A stretch of DNA of 64,000 bases, from NCBI GenBank assembly GCA_025403435.1, contig CM046348.1, positions 30,894,148 to 30,958,147 of the forward strand, read 5' to 3'. Both the position numbers and the translations under genes were made by a program. Positions 33,360 through 44,854 of the stretch are shown one piece after another. How positions within the stretch are numbered: the stretch's first letter is position 1; the number at the start of each line of letters is the position of its first letter. This stretch comes from Artocarpus heterophyllus. Lineage: Eukaryota > Streptophyta > Magnoliopsida > Rosales > Moraceae. Under the pieces are notes generated by a model. It did no database searches. It saw nothing but the letters and a program-made list of their open reading frames with translations, and had not been told where the DNA came from.

Positions 33360-34710
33360 CAGACTATTAGACATGATACCCTAAGGAGCAAAATGTTGTA
33401 ACATGTTTTTGGAGATATTTTATTAATAAAGAGTTTATTTATTATATATATACCAAATGTCATCCTCTTTACGGTCATATCTGTTGAATGTATGACAAGC
33501 AAACAAAAGTCTAAGACCATTAGTCTAAACCTTTGAGAATCATCCTTATGATGGACAGATTATACTAAAGACATAAATCCTAAAGGTCAAAGTCTAAATA
33601 ATAAGATTCGCAATTGAGAGAATAAGGTTGGGCGCTTTATTCATGCTAAGATTGTAATGTTGTCTACATCCTTGATAGGAGATGGCTTATCATAGCCATC
33701 AAAGTGGGACTCTACGAGTAAAAACATTGGTACATTGTCATAGGTGACGATATATTGGATCAGACATAAAGTTAAATTGATTTAGATTAATAATTCTATC
33801 TGTGCAAATCAATTCACTTTAGGCAATCATATGTGTTGTGTCTTAATCCTAAACTGACTAATGGGCCTGTTATCTTGACTTATGTCTTTTGATGAACCAA
33901 AGGGTGATATCTTGACTTTATGATGGTACGTATACCGGTGCGTTGGAGACATGACTCTTCATAGTGTAGACTTGTTATTCATAGATATGGAATCTATAGC
34001 CCTTTTATAGAGTTAATGGTATTCTCTTATATGCGTTTCTTGTAATTGGAAAACTAGATCGCTCAACCATTTGGATGCATGCTGTAACTGAATGGTATAT
34101 TGTCTTTGGATAGTAAGTTTTTCAATAGTGAGATAACAAAACATAAGATAAAAACAATCAAGAAGATAAGACAGAATTTATCGTTAAGCCGATTATGGAT
34201 GTCCTATGGGAATACGACACATTATGAGATGTCATAGACACTTAACTTACTTGAACATTCATAATTTTATATAGTTCAATAGTGCAGCTCTAAGCTTTTA
34301 GTGGAGTAGCGTTAGAGTTGATAATTATAAAATATGTATCTAGGATATTGTATTTTATAATAATCAAAGCTTGAACTATATAGGTCCATCAGGTCTCACT
34401 TTGCTAGCTCATAATAAATCCTATAATGATACGAAGTGTTTTTAAAACAAATTGATGACTTATGTTAAATTATTAGATTGGTTAAAATTTGATAGGATCA
34501 GATAATTCATGTTAGTTGAATTAATTGTATGACTTAATTCAAGATAAAGATGATTAATTATTGGGAATATTTTATTTTCTATGAGATTATCCAGATATAA
34601 CTGTTTTGACTAGATAACTTCTCTATTGGGTTATTCAAATTAAAACTGAGGCTTGATCTGAGAATCTTGGGTAGCAAATAAATGATTCTCAGGGATCATA
34701 TTATCACAAA

Positions 34711-34770
34711 TCTGGCAGGCTGATCTACTAGTTCGGCCTACTGATGGAGTAAGTTTGGTAGGCTGATGGA
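34711..34770. repeat. Palindrome cluster in the copia-1-family solo LTR
   Basis: Three decayed copies (AATCTGGCAGGCTGATC, AGTTCGGCCTACTGATG, AGTTTGGTAGGCTGATG) at the same relative place as 2098-2178 and 50529-50609. The CpG sites are mostly lost. Confidence 0.7.
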
Positions 34771-35164
34771 TAAGTTCAGATTGTGGATTTAACGATAATC
34801 TGATTACGTGTTTTAGATGTGATTTTGATTAGAAGTTCATCTAGATTTGAATTTTTGAGGCCTTATTTGATAATGATTAACCTCAGGTCCAACCTCTATA
34901 AATGGGGGTGAATTTTCTCAATTATTTAGATAAGTTGATAAGTATAGAGTGAGTACTCTAATATGAGAAACTCTGAAACTCCTTGAAAGCTATTATTCAC
35001 AATCAAGAACCTTAGCTCTAGGTCTTATCAATTGGTTGGAAGGAGAGTCACCAGAGGAAGAGCTGTACGATGCGTAACCACCCATACTCCGATCGTGGAT
35101 AGAGAATAGTAAAGAAGACTAGTTGTTGAGGCTCTTCTAGAATATTCTTCTCTTCACTAATTAC

Positions 35165-36756
35165 TGTTAATGATGTGTCCTGGGCCAATTATGTAATGAT
35201 TACATTTTGACTTTATTACATTTGCATTTATTAATAAAGAGGCATTTTTATTATTGTTTTTTATTCTAATTCCATGAATAGTTAATTCTGCTTAAGGTCA
35301 TCAAGTATGTGACTTGATAGTAAAACTCTTAGGTGAAAATTAAATTCTATTCTAAATTATCCCTAGTCGGTCATTATTATTGGGATAATAATGAATGAAG
35401 ACTAGTATGAAGTTTGACTAATGATTATGTTTTACTAATCATGTGTATGAGATACTAAGTCAACTCATAGATACATATTTGAGAAATGATGTATTGGATC
35501 GACCCGCTATGAGAATATTGCATGGATAATTGTCATAAGTGATTCTCATCACAATAGTATTGTCCTAGTCCTCTGACCTGAAATCACCATTGTTTCCTCC
35601 ATGACAAGTTCTATATTTTGACACATTCTAATATTATCTTTAACAAGATGATGGAATGGATTATTGTTGGATATCGAGTGAATCGTGTGAGGAATATGAG
35701 TGATTAAGAATGAATTTGTCCTTCATTTATTATGAGAAAGATATCTATGGGCCCCTCGATAAGTTAGACTGAAGAAAAATGTATGGCCATACTAGAATGA
35801 ATTGATAAGGGTTATCAATATCAGTCTACTTAAGATTCAAAAATAATATGATTGAATAGTATAAAGATGACATAAACCATGCCTTATATTCAATCAAGGT
35901 ATCTAGTGGCAAAAGGACTTTAATATTTATTGTGGATTAGGTTATGTCAGATTATTGACATTCTCATAACTTGGGTAATCATAATGTCTTGCTAGAGGCT
36001 GCTTATGATTTGTGGACCAGAAACAGAATTTCAAGCCCACTACCAATGTTATGTGAACCTACAGGGTCACACACTTAAAGCAGACCAAAAACAAATTTTG
36101 GGTTTACTGTGTCTAGGTTCAATGAACCTGATAATGTCCAGATTTGATGTACTAGATATGTCTAGGTTTATTGAATCTGACATTATCTAGATTCTTTGAA
36201 TCATATTTGAATTACAGTTATTGTCTAGATTCTCTGAATTGTATTCAAATTACTGACATTATCTAGATTATCGAAATCATATTCGAATTATAGTTTACCC
36301 TAGTTAAAATCTTACTCTATCTCAAAGTCAATATATATATATATCTGTTTTAGGGTTTCTAGCCAAATTAAGAAGAAAAAAGGCATTCTATTATTCTAAA
36401 AGGGCGAGAACATTAAAAACCCTTAAAATTAGAGAGAGTCATTTAACGCAAGAAAAGGGTGCTAGTACACCAATTCAGTTTTTGAGAAAGTCTGTTTGTG
36501 TGGATACCTGCATAAGGTGTTGCTTTAAGTAACACCATCTGAATCCAATCCCAAATACAAAAAGCTCAAGTTAGGGTGTCACCGGAGTGAACCCGATCTC
36601 TTCTTTCTGGAAATCTTGCCCCTTTTGTCATCTTGGTAAGATTCTATGACTTTCTTGTCAATCTATTTGAATTGCATGGATCCTGTGAGGGTTTTGTAGG
36701 AATTAATTTTAATTTTCGTTGCTTATTTGAATCATAAAATTCAACAAAACCCAACA
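35165..36756 (+). repeat. 5' LTR of copia-C (1592 bp)
   Basis: TGTTAATGATGTGTCC to CAAAACCCAACA. It contains three copies of a 38-bp unit (36179-36292). The 38-bp shortfall against the 3' LTR equals one unit. Confidence 0.95.
36179..36292 (+). repeat. Three 38-bp tandem units in the copia-C 5' LTR
   Basis: Units start at 36179, 36217 and 36255. Each has the pattern GACATTATCTAGATTC...GAATCATATT(C/T)GAATTA. Confidence 0.92.
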
Positions 36757-36757
36757 G

Positions 36758-36770
36758 TGGTATCAGAGCC
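36758..36770 (+). promoter_or_regulatory. Primer binding site of copia-C (tRNA-iMet type)
   Basis: TGGTATCAGAGCC one base after the LTR end; it pairs with initiator methionine tRNA. Confidence 0.95.
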
Positions 36771-37280
36771 ACTTGTAAATTCGATTAAAGTGATTTTGTA
36801 TGGTTCTGTGTATATGTGATATGCATGGATACGATTTATACATTAATTAGATTAATGTGTTTAAGGTTTTATTTGATTAAACTTTTTTACCGTTAATTTG
36901 ATTAATACGTTTACTATTTCTTGTAACCTGTTGTTGTTAATTTGATTAATATTATAATTTAACAAGAATCTAGTAATCTGCTTTGAGATGATTAAACAAT
37001 ATACTGTAAATCTGGTTTCAGTTTTATTAAGTTGGCGGACTGTTTAAATGTCAAACAGTGATAATATGTTTTGAATAGATTAATATATATCATAGGGTTT
37101 GTTTAATTGTTAAACAAGGATGATCGGTTTAAAATAGATCAATAAATTTCATGAATCCATTTAAGTGTTAAACAGAGATTAATTAATTCTGTTATGAACA
37201 GATTAGGTAATCTGATTAATTAAGATTAATGGATTTAGGCAGCAACTCATTCAAATGAGTAAAGTAAATCGTTTCCATTT

Positions 37281-37376
37281 CGAGGGCGTTGCCCTCGAGC
37301 CCCCGCAAGGGGTGTTGCCCCTTTGACCCCCTCCTGCTAACCAGCTAGCGGGACCACCACCAGGGGCGTTACCCCT
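37281..37376 (+). other. Three GC-rich hairpins in the copia-C leader
   Basis: CGAGGGC-GTT-GCCCTCG (37281-37297), AAGGGG-TGTTG-CCCCTT (37307-37323) and AGGGG-CGTTA-CCCCT (37362-37376). The DNA around them is strongly AT-rich, so this GC island stands out. Position between primer site and gag fits an RNA packaging or dimerisation element; the function is inferred. Confidence 0.75.
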
Positions 37377-37379
37377 TGA

Positions 37380-38424
37380 CCCCAAATTGATTCATCACAT
37401 ATATCGTTTTGGTCATAATAAAAATTTAACTATAATGAAGTTATATTATTATGTTTATGTGTTTAGTGTGAATTGCATGGTGCATAGCATGGCCCTTTAA
37501 ACCAATGTGATTGGCAGGTTTTATTTAATTTATTTTAGGTTTGTAATTTTCAATACGGCCTGCGTGTTGTTTTTCAATTTGTTGCAATTTATTTATTTAT
37601 TTAGTAGAAATAGAATAGTTGAGATTGCAATTTGTAATGCAAAATCAAAGCCCAAGATCAAGATAGATGGAGGTTCAAGATGGAGGTCCAAGATGGAGGC
37701 TCAAGATGGAGTCCGTTCGTGGCAATCTAAGGAAATCCATGGAGATGAAGATTACCTAGGATTGACCATTAACCTTCATATTGGCTTATGAAGATCAATC
37801 TAGATTTGGGCCATGCTATGACACGCTTATGTGTTTTTATTATGTTATGTATGTGATGTTGTGTATATGATGCTATGTATGTGATGTAACATAATAATAA
37901 ACAATAAAATAAAAATAAAAGTGGAACCCTCACTTAATATTAAGTCATTAAAATGCCTCCCATAATTCAACACTTGTCAAGACTTGGATTGCTAAACATA
38001 GGTTCTGCCAAAGCAGGGTGTGTTAAGCCATCTAGGTAAGACAAGATGGATAATAGTGATATCCATATGTTTGAAATGGTTAGACTTAACCAGGTTATCA
38101 AAATGGTTTTGGACCTAGGGCATTAGATGGGATTTTAATTTGCCAAGACCTGTGATGTCAAATCCTATATTTATCCAAGAGTTACATAAGATGTAATTGG
38201 TAAGGTGTTACCTACCTAAATAACCATACTTTAGGTGATAAGCCAAAGCTTACTTAAAGTGAGGTGAAATATGGATCTTGGCCCACTAAAATTACAATTG
38301 TTGTGATTGCCAAATTAATATTGAGGGTTATTAATTTGATAAAATTAGTGGGATTTAAATTATGCCTCGTTAAAAATTGTTTAATAAAATGCTAAGTACT
38401 CTGTGTATATATTTGTTGTAGATA
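37380..38424 (+). other. Remaining copia-C leader
   Basis: Untranslated. A short repeat of GGAGGTTCAAGATGGAGG type occurs at 37668-37705. The frame at 37507-37791 has no recognisable product. Confidence 0.5.
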
Positions 38425-39330
38425 ATGGCATCAAACACCACATCTAACTTGTCACTACAAACGATCCTTGAGAAGGATAAGCTCAATGGGACTAACTTCC
38501 TTGACTAGTACAGAAACTTGAGAATTGTTCTTAAGCAAGAGAGGAAGGAATATGTCCTTGATCAACCTATCCTTGATGAACGAGCTGCTAATGCTCCTAG
38601 AGCTCAAAGGGATACTCACAGTAAGCATCTCAATCACTCTGTTGATGTCACTTGCCTCATGCTTGGAAGCATGGAATCAGAGCTTCAGAAGCAGCTGATG
38701 GAAATGGAGGCTTATACCATGATAGGCCATCTCAAGGAAATGTTCCAAGAGAAAGCTAGAATTAGAGGTTTGCCACCTTAAAGGCATTACTCTCATGCAA
38801 GTTAACTACTGGTGGTTCAGTGAGTCCTTATGTTTTTGAAGATGAAGGGTCATTTTAATCATTTGCAGAAACTTGGTCTTGAGATTAGCCAAGAGTTAGC
38901 GGTTGACATCATTCTCCAATCTTTGCTAGACGCTTATGATGGGTTCATTATGAACTACAACATGCATAATATGGAGAAGACTATTTCTGAGTTGCATGGG
39001 ATGCTTAAGACTGCTAAACATAACATAAAAATACCAAAGATGTTCTAATGGTTAAGAAAGGGAAAGGTATAAAAAGGAAAGGAAAAGGTAAGAGCAAGGA
39101 TAAGGCTCCCAAGGACTTTAAGAAGCCCAAGCCTAAGCCCAAGCCCAATCCTGATCCTAAGGCTAAACCACCTAAGGAGGGAGTATGCTTTTTCTACAAT
39201 GAGCCTGGTCATTGGAAAAGAAACTGCAAGCTCTATTTGGATGATCTGAAGAAGAAGAAGAGTAGTGCGACTACTCCTTCAGGTATTTATGTTATAGAAG
39301 TCAATTTGTCTACTTCTAATTCCTGGGTAT
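38425..39330 (+). pseudogene. Copia-C gag
   Basis: ATG at 38425 (MASNTTSNLSL) is the natural start: first ATG after the leader and in frame with ILEKDKLNGTNFLD. Then come RNLRIVLKQERKEYVLDQP, HSVDVTCLMLGSM, YTMIGHLKEMF, LGLEISQELAVDIILQSL and FIMNYNMHNMEKTISELHGM, a complete UBN2-type capsid layout. A Lys/Pro-rich stretch precedes the zinc knuckle, which reads CFFYNEPGHWKRNC; the second Cys of C-x2-C-x4-H-x4-C is replaced by Tyr. Stops: one where Trp is expected at FLDWYRN (about 38506), one at about 38779, one at 39046, with a short deletion near 38780-38830. Confidence 0.92.
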
Positions 39331-39740
39331 TAGATACTAGATATGGATCTCACATTTGTACTAATGTGCAGGGTCTTAAGAGGAGTAGAATCTTGGCTAA
39401 AGGCGAAGTGGACCTATGAGTTGGAAATAGAGCAAGAGTTACTGCTTTAGCTGTAGGAACATATGAATTGACTTTGCCTACGGACTTGTTTTAAGTTTAG
39501 AAAATTGTTATTATGAACCTGCTATGAGTAGGAATATTATTTATGTTTCTTGTTTGGACAAGGAAGGTTTTGAGTTTATTATTAAGAATAATAAATGCTC
39601 CATTTACCGTGATAACATTTTCTATGGATATGCTCCATGAACGAATGGTCTTTATGTTCTGAACATTGAAAACACAAATGAAAAGTCCATCTATAATGTT
39701 AATACAAAGAAGTTTAAATCTAAAGATTTAAACCCCACCT
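39310..39740 (+). pseudogene. Copia-C protease
   Basis: SWVLDTRYGSHICTNVQGL marks the aspartic protease site, with the DTG triad changed to DTR, which should abolish activity. Downstream, CLDKEGFEF and IYRDNIFYGYAP are recognisable in shifted frames. Several stops follow. Confidence 0.88.
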
Positions 39741-40750
39741 ATCTTTAGCACTGTCATTTGGGCCATATAAATGAGAAACGTATTTCAAAACTCCATCAAC
39801 ATGGGCTTTTGAATTCATTTGATTTTGAATCATTTGAAGTATGTGAGTCTTGTTTATTAGGCAAAATGACTAAGACACCTTTTGTTGGACATAGTGAAAG
39901 GGCTAATGACTTATTGGGCCTTGTACATTCTGATGTATGTGGACCATTAAGTTCCACTATTAGAGGAGGTTTTCAGTACTTCATTACTTTTATAGATGAT
40001 TTTAGTAGATATGGCTATGTCTATCTAATGAAATAAAAATCTGAATCCTTTGAAAAGTTCAAAATTTTCAAAAATGAAGTACAAAATCAACTTGGTAAAA
40101 GTATTAAAGCACTTCAATCAGATCGAGGTAGTGAATACTTAAACCAAGAATTCATTGATCATCTTAGAGATTGTGGGATAGTCTCATAATTAACTCCACT
40201 AGGAACACCACAATGGAATGGTGTGTCTGAACAGAGAAATCAAACTTTATTGGATGTGGTTCGATCTATGATGAGTCAGTCAGATCTTCTGATATCCTTT
40301 TAGGGATATGCTCTAGAAACTACTGCTTTCATACTGAACAGAGTTCCATCAAAGGCGGTTCAAAAGACACCATATGAGATGTGGACCGAGAAGTCACCTA
40401 GTTTGTCTTTTCTTAAGATTTGAGGATGTGAGGCTTCTATGAAGCATCAAATTTCAAATAAATTGGCACCCAAATCAGACAAATGCCTTTTTGTGGGAAA
40501 TCTTAAAGAAACTAAAGGATATTACTTCTACAATGCTTCTGAGAACAAAGTATTTGTTGCTCGGAATGGTGTCTTTTTAGAAAGAGAATTCATTTCTAAA
40601 GGAACCAGTGGGAGTAAAGTTCAACTTGATGAAATTCAAGAACCACAAAATAGCATTGAACCACCTGTAGAATCTCAACTTGATCAACAAGTAGTTGTTA
40701 AGCCTACACAAGTAGCACAAGGCCCGAGGAGGTCTGGTAGGACACGTTAG
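39741..40750 (+). pseudogene. Copia-C integrase
   Basis: HCHLGHINEKRISKLH and CESCLLGKMTKTPF form the HHCC zinc finger. Core: HSDVCGPLS (first Asp), YFITFIDDFSRYGYVYLM, LQSDRGSEYLNQEF (second Asp), NGVSEQRNQTLLDVVRS (Glu). C-terminal part: PSKAVQKTPYEMW, KCLFVGNLKETKGYYFYN, VFLEREFISKG, then a linker ending RRSGRTR. Stops replace Trp in SFWGYA and KIWGCE and Gln in SQLTP. Confidence 0.93.
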
Positions 40751-41700
40751 AGCCCTAAGAGATATGGATTTCTCTTAACTGATAATAATGATGTGATGAT
40801 TGTAGATTAAAATCAGCCTACATCCTACCAAGAGGCCATGAATAGCCCTGACTGTGATAAATGGCTAAAAGCCATGAAGTCAAAGATGCAATCCATGTAT
40901 GATAATCAAGTATGGACTTTGATTGTTCTGCCTGATGGTTTAAAGACTATTGGCTGCAAATGGATTTTCAAAAAGAAAACAGATATGGATGGCAATGTGC
41001 ATACCTTTAAGGCAAGACTGGTTGTAAAAGGTTTCAAGCAAACACATGGTATAGACTATGATGAAACTTTTTCACCAGTTGCTATGCTTAAATCCATTTG
41101 AATTCTCCTCGCCATAGCTGCATACTATGATTATGAGATTTGGTAAATGGATGTCAAAACAGTGTTTCTTAATAGAAACCTACTTGAGGATGTGTATATG
41201 ACACAACTCGAGGGTTTTGTTAGTCTTGAGAATTCTGGAAAGGTTTGCAAGCTTTAAAGATCCATTTATGGATTGAAGCAAGCATCTCGGAGTTGGAATC
41301 TTTATTTTGATGAAGCAATCAAAGAGTTTGGTTTCATTAAAAATGAAGATGAGTCTTGTGTTTACAATAAGGTTAGTGGGAGCGCAATAGTCTTTCTAGT
41401 GCTATATGTTGATGACATATTACTCATTAGAAACGATATCCCTACTCTACAAAATGCTAAATCATGGTTAGGGAATTGTTTCTCAATGAAAGACTTAGGT
41501 GAAGCTACCTATATTCTAGGCATCAAGATCTATAGGGATAGATCTAAGAAGCTTATTGGCCTAAATCAGAGTACATACATTGACAAGGTATTGAATATGT
41601 TTCATATGCAAGATTCCAAGAGGGGATTTTTGCCAATGTCACATGGAATTAGTCTCAGCAAGACTCAGTGTCCAATTACACAGGATGAGTGAGACTGCAT
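40751..41700 (+). pseudogene. Copia-C reverse transcriptase
   Basis: TSYQEAMNSPDCDKWLKAM, GCKWIFKKKTDMDG, FKARLVVKGFKQTHGIDY, ETFSPVAMLKSI, a stop, MDVKTVFLN, SIYGLKQASRSWN, then the catalytic LYVDDILLI with both aspartates, and KDLGEATYILGIKIYRDR. Stops at about 40748, 40809, 41101, 41145, 41256 and 41690. The end of the domain (PYASAIGSIMYAM) is intact. Confidence 0.93.
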
Positions 41701-41910
41701 AAATAAGATTCCATATGCTTCTGCCATTGGATCTATCATGTATGCAATGTTATGTACTCGACCTGATGTCTCATATGCCTTAAGCATAACCAGCAGAGTA
41801 CCTACAAATGACAATGTTGCTGATCCACTCACTAAGCTTCTTCCATAGCCTAAGCATGAGAGTCATAATAGGTCAATGGGTATTAGATACAATATTGATT
41901 GGGCCTACTA
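41701..41910 (+). pseudogene. Copia-C RNase H remnant with internal deletion
   Basis: RPDVSYALSITSR is joined at about 41797 directly to VPTNDNVADPLTKLLP, the last segment of the polyprotein. The roughly 400-450 bp that should hold the RNase H catalytic residues are missing. The protein end MGIRYNIDW is kept. Confidence 0.92.
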
Positions 41911-41922
41911 CAAGTGGGAGAT
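41910..41922 (+). promoter_or_regulatory. Polypurine tract of copia-C
   Basis: ACAAGTGGGAGAT immediately before the 3' LTR start. Confidence 0.88.
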
Positions 41923-43552
41923 TGTTAGTGATGTGCCCTAGGCCAATTATGTAATGACCACATTTTGACTTTGTTACATTTGCATTTTATTAATAAAGAG
42001 GCATTTTCATTATTGTTTTTTATTCTAATTCTATGAATAGTTAATTCTACCTAAGGTCATCAAGTATGTGACTTGATAGTAAAACTTTTAGGTGAAAATT
42101 GAATTTTATTCTAAATTATCCCTAGTCAGTCATTATTATTGGGATAATAATGAATGAAGACTAGTATGAAGTTTGACTGATGATTATGTTTTACTAATCA
42201 TGTGTATGAGATACTAAGTCAACTCATAGATACATATTTGAGAAATGATGTATTAGATCGACCCGCTATGAGAATACTACATAGATAATTATCATAAGTT
42301 ATTCTCATCACAATAGTATTATCCTAGTCCTCTGACCTGAAATCACTATTGTTTCCTACATGACAAGTTTTATATTTTGACACATTCTAATATTATCTTT
42401 AATAGGATGATGGAATGGATTGTTGTTGGATATAAAGTGAATCATGTAAGGAATATGAGTGATTAAGAAAGAATTTGTCTCTCATTTATTATGAGAAAGA
42501 TATCTATGGGCCCCTCGATAAGTTAGACTGAAGAAAAATGTATGGCCATACTAGAATGAATTGATAAGGGTTATCAATATCAATCTGCTTAAGATCGAGA
42601 AATAATATGATTGAATAGTATAAAGATGACATAAACCATGCCTTATGTTCAATCAAGGTATCTAGTGACAAAAAGACTTTAATACTTATTGTGGATTAGG
42701 TTATGTCGGATTATTGACATTTGCATAACTTGGGTAATCATAATGTTTTGCTAGCGGCCGCTTATGATTTATGGGCTGGAAACAGAATTTCAAGCCCACT
42801 ACCAACGTTATGTGAACCTACAGGGTTGCACACTTAGAACAGACCAAAAACAAATTTTGGGTTTACTGTGTCTAGGTTCAATGAACTTGATAATGTCCAA
42901 ATTTGATGTACTAGATATGTCTAGGTTCATTGAATCTGACATTATATAGACTCTTTGAATCATATTTGAATTACAGATATTGTCTAAATTCTCTAAATCA
43001 TATTCGAATTACTGACATTATCTAGATTCTTTGAATCATATTTGAATTATTGACATTATCTAGATTCACTGAATCATATTCGAATTATAGTTTACCCTAG
43101 TTAAAATCTGACTCTATCTCGAAGTCAATATATATATATCTATTTTAGGGTTTCTAGCCGAATTAAGAAGAAAAAAGGCATTCTATTATTCTAAAAAGGC
43201 GAGAACATTAAAAACCCTAAAAATTAGAGAGAGTCATTTAACGCAAGAAGAGGATGCCAGCACACCAATTCAGTTTTCAAGAGAGTCTGTTTGTGTGAAT
43301 ATCTGCAAAAGGCGTTGCTCTAAGTAATAACGTTTGAATCTGATCCCAAATACATAAAGCTCGAGTTAGGGTGTCATCGAAGTGAACCCGTTCTCTTCCT
43401 TCTAGAAATCTTGTCCCTTTTGTCATCCTGGTAAGATTCTATGACTTTCTTGTTAATCTAATCGAATTGCATGGATCCTGTCGGGGTTTTGTGGGAATTA
43501 ATTTTAATTTTGCGCTACTTATTTGAATCACAAAATTCAACAAAACCCAACA
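41923..43552 (+). repeat. 3' LTR of copia-C (1630 bp)
   Basis: TGTTAGTGATGTGCCC to CAAAACCCAACA. It contains four 38-bp units (42938-43089) where the 5' LTR has three. Confidence 0.95.
42938..43089 (+). repeat. Four 38-bp tandem units in the copia-C 3' LTR
   Basis: Units start at 42938, 42976, 43014 and 43052, with the same pattern as at 36179. Confidence 0.92.
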
Positions 43553-43694
43553 ATTACTGCTGCTCTTTAGCATACAAAAGATTAGTAAAGTCTATGATTA
43601 ATTTATATATATAGCATGTCAAACTTGTGTTTTTGGAAAATATCTAATTTTAATTTTTTAAAATTTCGCTACGTACTCGTTTTCCAACACAGAC

Positions 43695-44432
43695 ATCATC
43701 GCAAACTGAATAGACTTTGTTTACGGGCTCTGGCCGTCGCAAGCTTTGTGTCAGTGCCAACGAAGAGCCATTGCAAGCTTAATGTTCTAGACACCATCGA
43801 TCTCATTATCTGTTGTCATGAAGCTTTGATTTCATCGCCAATCTCGGCTATGATGAAAAGATCAGAAATGGCAATCTAGAATATTTTTCCTCTCCATTTT
43901 CCCAGAAAACAAACAAAAAGAAAGAGAGGAGAGAGGGGATACAAATTAAATCTAGATCTGAGATCCTTTTCGTTATAAAAGTTGTTTAAAAAAAATTTGA
44001 AGACATCAAATTTTTGTTTTCAAATTTTTTTAAAAAACTAATACTAATTAAAAAAATAAAAACGAAAACATAACATCGAACATGTTTTCAAACATGATTT
44101 TCCTTCTTTTGTTTAAAAAAAAATTGTTTAAAAAATCATATCAAACAAGGCCTATATTAACGGTTGGGATGAGACCATTCAATTCTTAATGGAAATGATT
44201 TGTATTTGTAACACTCAATCTTTTGTTGAATAATTAATTATATATTATTAACAGTTTTAATTATCATCCTTAAATATTATCCTCTTATATGTAACACTTA
44301 TTTACAATACTTAAGGTACCATAGATCATACGGAATTTTAATAGTATTCATAAAGTATTCAAAGTATATATACTCAAATATAATGAAAAATCTAGTTTTA
44401 TTTATCTATTTATTAATATATTCAATATAAAA
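43695..44432. other. Flank of the solo LTR, AT-rich
   Basis: It continues the DNA left of 33360. 43700-43880 is less AT-rich and open for 87 codons, without recognisable similarity. A MITE-like end (ATCAAACAAGGCC) lies near 44143, partner not found. Confidence 0.3.
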
Positions 44433-44700
44433 TTGTTGATTTGCCTAGAAAAAATTTAGTAAAATAGTAAAAATGCAATGGAATAGAGTTTTAAATTTTT
44501 TCTTAAACTTTGAGAATACTTCTCATGATATTATATACAATAATTGAATAAAACATAAACTTATGGCTTTGACTCTAGATGATCAAGCACTCTAAAACTT
44601 TCAGATCTTCCTTGCTATTTTTCTCCTTATGAGTCAACTGGTGTGTTGGCACTGATGAGACATTCCAATTCTTCTCAGCAAAAGTTCTTTAAAACTCTAA

Positions 44701-44854
44701 AGGAGAAAGCCATTAAGAACACTAGATAGAGGCCTAAGAAAAATCTACAGAAAATAGAGTCTTGGAGGTCTATTTAAAGGAGAGAGCCATTAAGAACATT
44801 AGACTATAGGCCAAGAAAAATCTATAGAAAATAGAGTCTTGGAAGTCTATTCAT
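44701..44854 (+). repeat. 77-bp tandem duplication
   Basis: Copies start AGGAGAAAGCCATTAAG (44701) and AGGAGAGAGCCATTAAG (44778) and stay about 90 percent alike. Confidence 0.9.

Larger units (their letters stand above)
35165..43552 (+). mobile_element. Copia-C: structurally complete Ty1/copia element (8388 bp)
   Basis: It has two direct LTRs (1592 and 1630 bp), primer site, leader, gag, protease, integrase, RT, PPT and a perfect ATTAC duplication (35160-35164 and 43553-43557). It cannot act alone: about 15 in-frame stops, a mutated protease active site and deletion of most of RNase H. In the first 370 bp the LTRs differ at about 21 sites by hand count, 20 of them transitions, so the insertion is not recent. 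It sits inside the solo LTR of another copia family. Confidence 0.95.
33365..43689 (+). mobile_element. Solo LTR of the copia-1 family, interrupted by copia-C
   Basis: The LTR runs 33365-35164 and 43558-43689 (about 1.93 kb without the insert). Start TATTAGACATG and end TTTCCAACA match copia-1. The flanks are CAGAC at 33360-33364 and 43690-43694, a perfect 5-bp duplication. No internal copia-1 sequence is present, so it is a solo LTR. Its U5 part was the target for copia-C, which added its own ATTAC duplication. A TATA box (CTATAAATGGG) lies near 34897-34907. Confidence 0.92.

Noticed and set aside
36179..36292. 38-bp direct repeats considered as a CRISPR-like array
   Set aside because: Units are contiguous without unique spacers and lie in a plant LTR.
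43616..43879. 87-codon frame after the solo LTR
   Set aside because: It begins inside the solo LTR end, so it cannot be an ancestral gene; the remainder shows no recognisable motif.
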